Below, piece by piece: positions 61,895 to 64,000 of a DNA stretch of 64,000 nucleotides (position 1 is the first letter of the stretch; every line of letters starts with the position of its first letter). The notes below the pieces were generated by a model. The model searched no databases. It was not told the origin of the DNA and saw only the letters and a list, made by a program, of their open reading frames with translations. The stretch spans positions 1 to 64,000 of the forward strand of contig CAJTIR010000013.1 of NCBI GenBank assembly GCA_910576385.1, written 5' to 3'. The position numbers were made by a program, and so were the translations under genes. The DNA comes from Lachnospiraceae bacterium. Its GTDB lineage: Bacteria; Bacillota; Clostridia; Lachnospirales; Lachnospiraceae.

Positions 61895-63010
61895 TTAAAT
61901 TACATATCTCTCATTGTGCTCATACACGACCTTAATGCCATCACCACCACTGAAATACGTATTGGCGCGAAGGGTATCACGACTCTCGACAATACAGTTT
62001 TCAATATGTGTGTTGTCTCCAATATATACATCATTTAAAATGATAGAATTTTTAATCACACAATTCTTGCCAACAAAGACTTTCTTAAATAAAACAGAAT
62101 TTTCCACCTTGCTGTTGATAATACAACCACTGGAAACCAGACTGTTACGAACTTCTGAGCCTACGTTATATTTTGCAGGTGGAAGATCGTCCACCTTAGA
62201 GTAAATTTTCGGCTCATCACGGAAATATTTCCGCACCTCTGGCTTCAAGAAATCCATATTGGTTCTATAATAAGAATCTACGGTAGAAATATTGTTCCAA
62301 TAATCTTCTGTCTTGTAACCAAAAATACGTTTCATATTTTTGTAACGAATCAAAATATCGGTAACAAAATCATGACGGTTTTCTTCTGCACTGCGCTCAA
62401 GCATCTCAATCAACTGTCTTCTGCGCAGTACATAGATTCCAGCAGAAATCGTATTGGACTGCGCAATCATTGGCTTCTCCTCAAATTCTACAATCCGAGA
62501 ATCCTCATTCATACGTACAACACCAAAACGGCTGACATCCTCGCCCACTGGCATGTCCTTACATACAATCGTGATATCTGCCTTCTTTTCAATATGGTAT
62601 TCCAACAACTTGTTATAATCCATCTTATAGACACAATCGCCTGCCGCTATAATCACATATGGCTCATGACTGCGCTTAAGAAAATCAATATTACGATACA
62701 TAGCATCTGCCGTACCACGATACCACCATGCATTATCTGAGGTAACGGTGGGGTTGAATACATACAAGCCCCCTTGCTTTCTTCCGAAATCCCACCACTT
62801 GGAGGAACTTAAATGTTCATTCAGGCTTCTTGCATTATACTGTGTCAGAATCGCTACCTTCTGAATATGTGAATTGCTCATATTGCTGAGCGCAAAATCA
62901 ATACAGCGATAGCTTCCGCCCACTGGCATGGCTGCAATGGCTCTCTTATTGGAAAGCTCCTGCATCTTGCTGTTATTTCCACCTGCTAAAATAATTCCTA
63001 ATGCCTTCAT
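61895..63010 (-). CDS. glgD: Glucose-1-phosphate adenylyltransferase-like subunit GlgD
   Basis: 371 residues. N-terminal nucleotidyltransferase fold ([20 protein letters not shown], then [20 protein letters not shown]) and a C-terminal left-handed beta-helix ([20 protein letters not shown]). Changes in the nucleotide-binding loop compared with GlgC ([12 protein letters not shown] instead of LAGGxGTRL) mark the regulatory subunit, which combines with GlgC to make ADP-glucose for glycogen. Its ATG overlaps the glgC stop (ATGA). The truncated GlgC lies on the right. Confidence 0.95.
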   Translation of the reverse strand: MKALGIILAGGNNSKMQELSNKRAIAAMPVGGSYRCIDFALSNMSNSHIQKVAILTQYNARSLNEHLSSSKWWDFGRKQGGLYVFNPTVTSDNAWWYRGTADAMYRNIDFLKRSHEPYVIIAAGDCVYKMDYNKLLEYHIEKKADITIVCKDMPVGEDVSRFGVVRMNEDSRIVEFEEKPMIAQSNTISAGIYVLRRRQLIEMLERSAEENRHDFVTDILIRYKNMKRIFGYKTEDYWNNISTVDSYYRTNMDFLKPEVRKYFRDEPKIYSKVDDLPPAKYNVGSEVRNSLVSSGCIINSKVENSVLFKKVFVGKNCVIKNSIILNDVYIGDNTHIENCIVESRDTLRANTYFSGGDGIKVVYEHNERYVI

Positions 63011-64000
63011 ACTCTGTCACCTGCCTTAATGATTGATTCGCCGCCTGCCAAAAGGCCGTCCGGATAGTCTTCTTTTACTGTCTCACCGGAAATTGCAGTA
63101 TTTTTTCCTATCTTAACACCTGAGGGGATTACGGAATTTTCTCCGATCGTTGCAAGCCCAAAGGAATAAACGCTCTTATTCAGCTTATTTTCTGCCTCTT
63201 CGCCAATACCGATCTCTACATTGTCACCAATAGAAACACCTTCTGCCACAATTGCTTTTGTTATGGTAACGTTATCGCCAACAGAAGTATCCTGCATAAT
63301 AATCGAATCCCGCACTACGGTATTCTTACCGATCACAACGCCTGGCCCAATCACGGAACCATAAACCTGACCATAAATCTCAGAACCTTCTCCGATAATA
63401 CAACGTTCTGTCACCGCTTCCTCTGCAATAAACTGCGGTTCAATAGTTTCACTCTTGGTATAGATCTTCCAATATTCCTCATAAAGATTAAATTCTGGAA
63501 TCAGGTCGATCAGCTCCATATTTGCTTCCCAATAAGAACCTAACGTTCCTACATCCTTCCAATAGCCATTGTATTCATAAGCAAACAGCCGTCTGCCGTT
63601 CTCCCTGCAATACGGAATGATATGTTTACCAAAGTCACAATTACTTTGCTCTGACATGGTTACTAAAGCTTCCTTCAGGACACTCCAGTTAAAAATGTAA
63701 ATACCCATAGAAGCTAAATTGCTTCTGGGATTTGCAGGTTTCTCCTCAAACTCTGTAATCTGCTTATTCTCATCAGTAATAACCAATCCAAAACGGCTTG
63801 CCTCCTCCCACGGAACAGGCATGGCTGCAATGGTTACATCTGCTTTATTTTCCTTGTGGAAATCGAGCATTACCTCATAATTCATCTTGTAAATGTGGTC
63901 TCCTGACAGAATCAGCACATATTCTGGGTGATAACTATCAATATAATTCAGGTTCTGATAAATTGCATTTGCTGTACCTGAATACCATTCACTGTTGTCA
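63007..64000 (-). CDS. glgC: Glucose-1-phosphate adenylyltransferase GlgC, 5' end outside window
   Basis: Only the C-terminal part (about 330 residues) is in the window; the frame stays open to 64000. Seen: the [20 protein letters not shown] loop, [39 protein letters not shown], then the beta-helix ([20 protein letters not shown]). This is the catalytic subunit making ADP-glucose from ATP and glucose-1-phosphate. With glgD it forms a glycogen operon, and pgcA at 23057 can supply the substrate. The stop overlaps the glgD start by 4 bases. Confidence 0.95.
   Translation of the reverse strand, partial: DNSEWYSGTANAIYQNLNYIDSYHPEYVLILSGDHIYKMNYEVMLDFHKENKADVTIAAMPVPWEEASRFGLVITDENKQITEFEEKPANPRSNLASMGIYIFNWSVLKEALVTMSEQSNCDFGKHIIPYCRENGRRLFAYEYNGYWKDVGTLGSYWEANMELIDLIPEFNLYEEYWKIYTKSETIEPQFIAEEAVTERCIIGEGSEIYGQVYGSVIGPGVVIGKNTVVRDSIIMQDTSVGDNVTITKAIVAEGVSIGDNVEIGIGEEAENKLNKSVYSFGLATIGENSVIPSGVKIGKNTAISGETVKEDYPDGLLAGGESIIKAGDRV

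Overview
The window is chromosomal DNA from a spore-forming, low-GC Gram-positive anaerobe, most likely a gut Lachnospiraceae-type Clostridium. Evidence for this is the yabO-yabP-yabQ-divIC-spoIIE-tilS-hpt-ftsH block, SPOCS/LysM and CotS spore proteins, SpoVG, Veg, a GlgC/GlgD pair, BspA-type leucine-rich-repeat proteins and AGGAGG ribosome sites. Genus is not claimed. No tRNA, rRNA or CRISPR array was recognised. Most genes are on the minus strand.

Region 1 (1 to about 9300) is accessory DNA. It holds a C-terminal fragment of a conjugative VirD4/TraG coupling protein, a cysteine-rich DUF3795-like gene, a broken small gene with an in-frame stop and a frameshift, a secreted lysine-rich protein, an Rpn-type PD-(D/E)XK nuclease gene and several palindrome-rich non-coding stretches. 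Its centre is a compact, AT-rich three-gene minus-strand operon (3085-6923). It encodes a single-pass membrane protein, a 660-residue protein with a phosphoribosyltransferase-like motif and a possible winged helix, and a 342-residue unknown protein. This operon is the best candidate for an undescribed system, possibly defence or signalling.

Region 2 (9300-24800) is mostly core: a cytosolic GH13 alpha-glucan hydrolase, then the sporulation/cell-division/tRNA block ending in hup, a chemoreceptor co-transcribed with an orphan sugar-type binding lipoprotein, and phosphoglucomutase.

Region 3 (24950-36000) is envelope and spore related: a PEGA lipoprotein with a roughly 130-residue asparagine-rich tail, a CotS-like protein, CCA-adding enzyme, YqeY, a coiled-coil NlpC/P60 hydrolase, a BspA-like LRR protein, a SPOCS-LysM protein and Veg.

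Region 4 (36100-51600) is transport and sensing: a heterodimeric ABC exporter with one degenerate ATP site, two tandem DUF4230 proteins, a MacB/FtsX-type ABC transporter, LrgA-LrgB with a FadR-family regulator and a matching promoter operator, an uncharacterised protein, and a Na/Pi cotransporter in an operon with a response regulator and a sensor kinase.

Region 5 (51900-64000) has an ApbE, NusG-II and Gx-transporter operon that looks like a flavin or extracellular-electron-transfer module, a uppP-pth-mfd-foldase series, an SH3/FN3 secreted protein, spoVG, glgD and a 5'-truncated glgC at the right edge. Several intergenic gaps carry long nested palindromes, some sharing the end sequence TTACAGTTCA, which suggests a dispersed repeat family.
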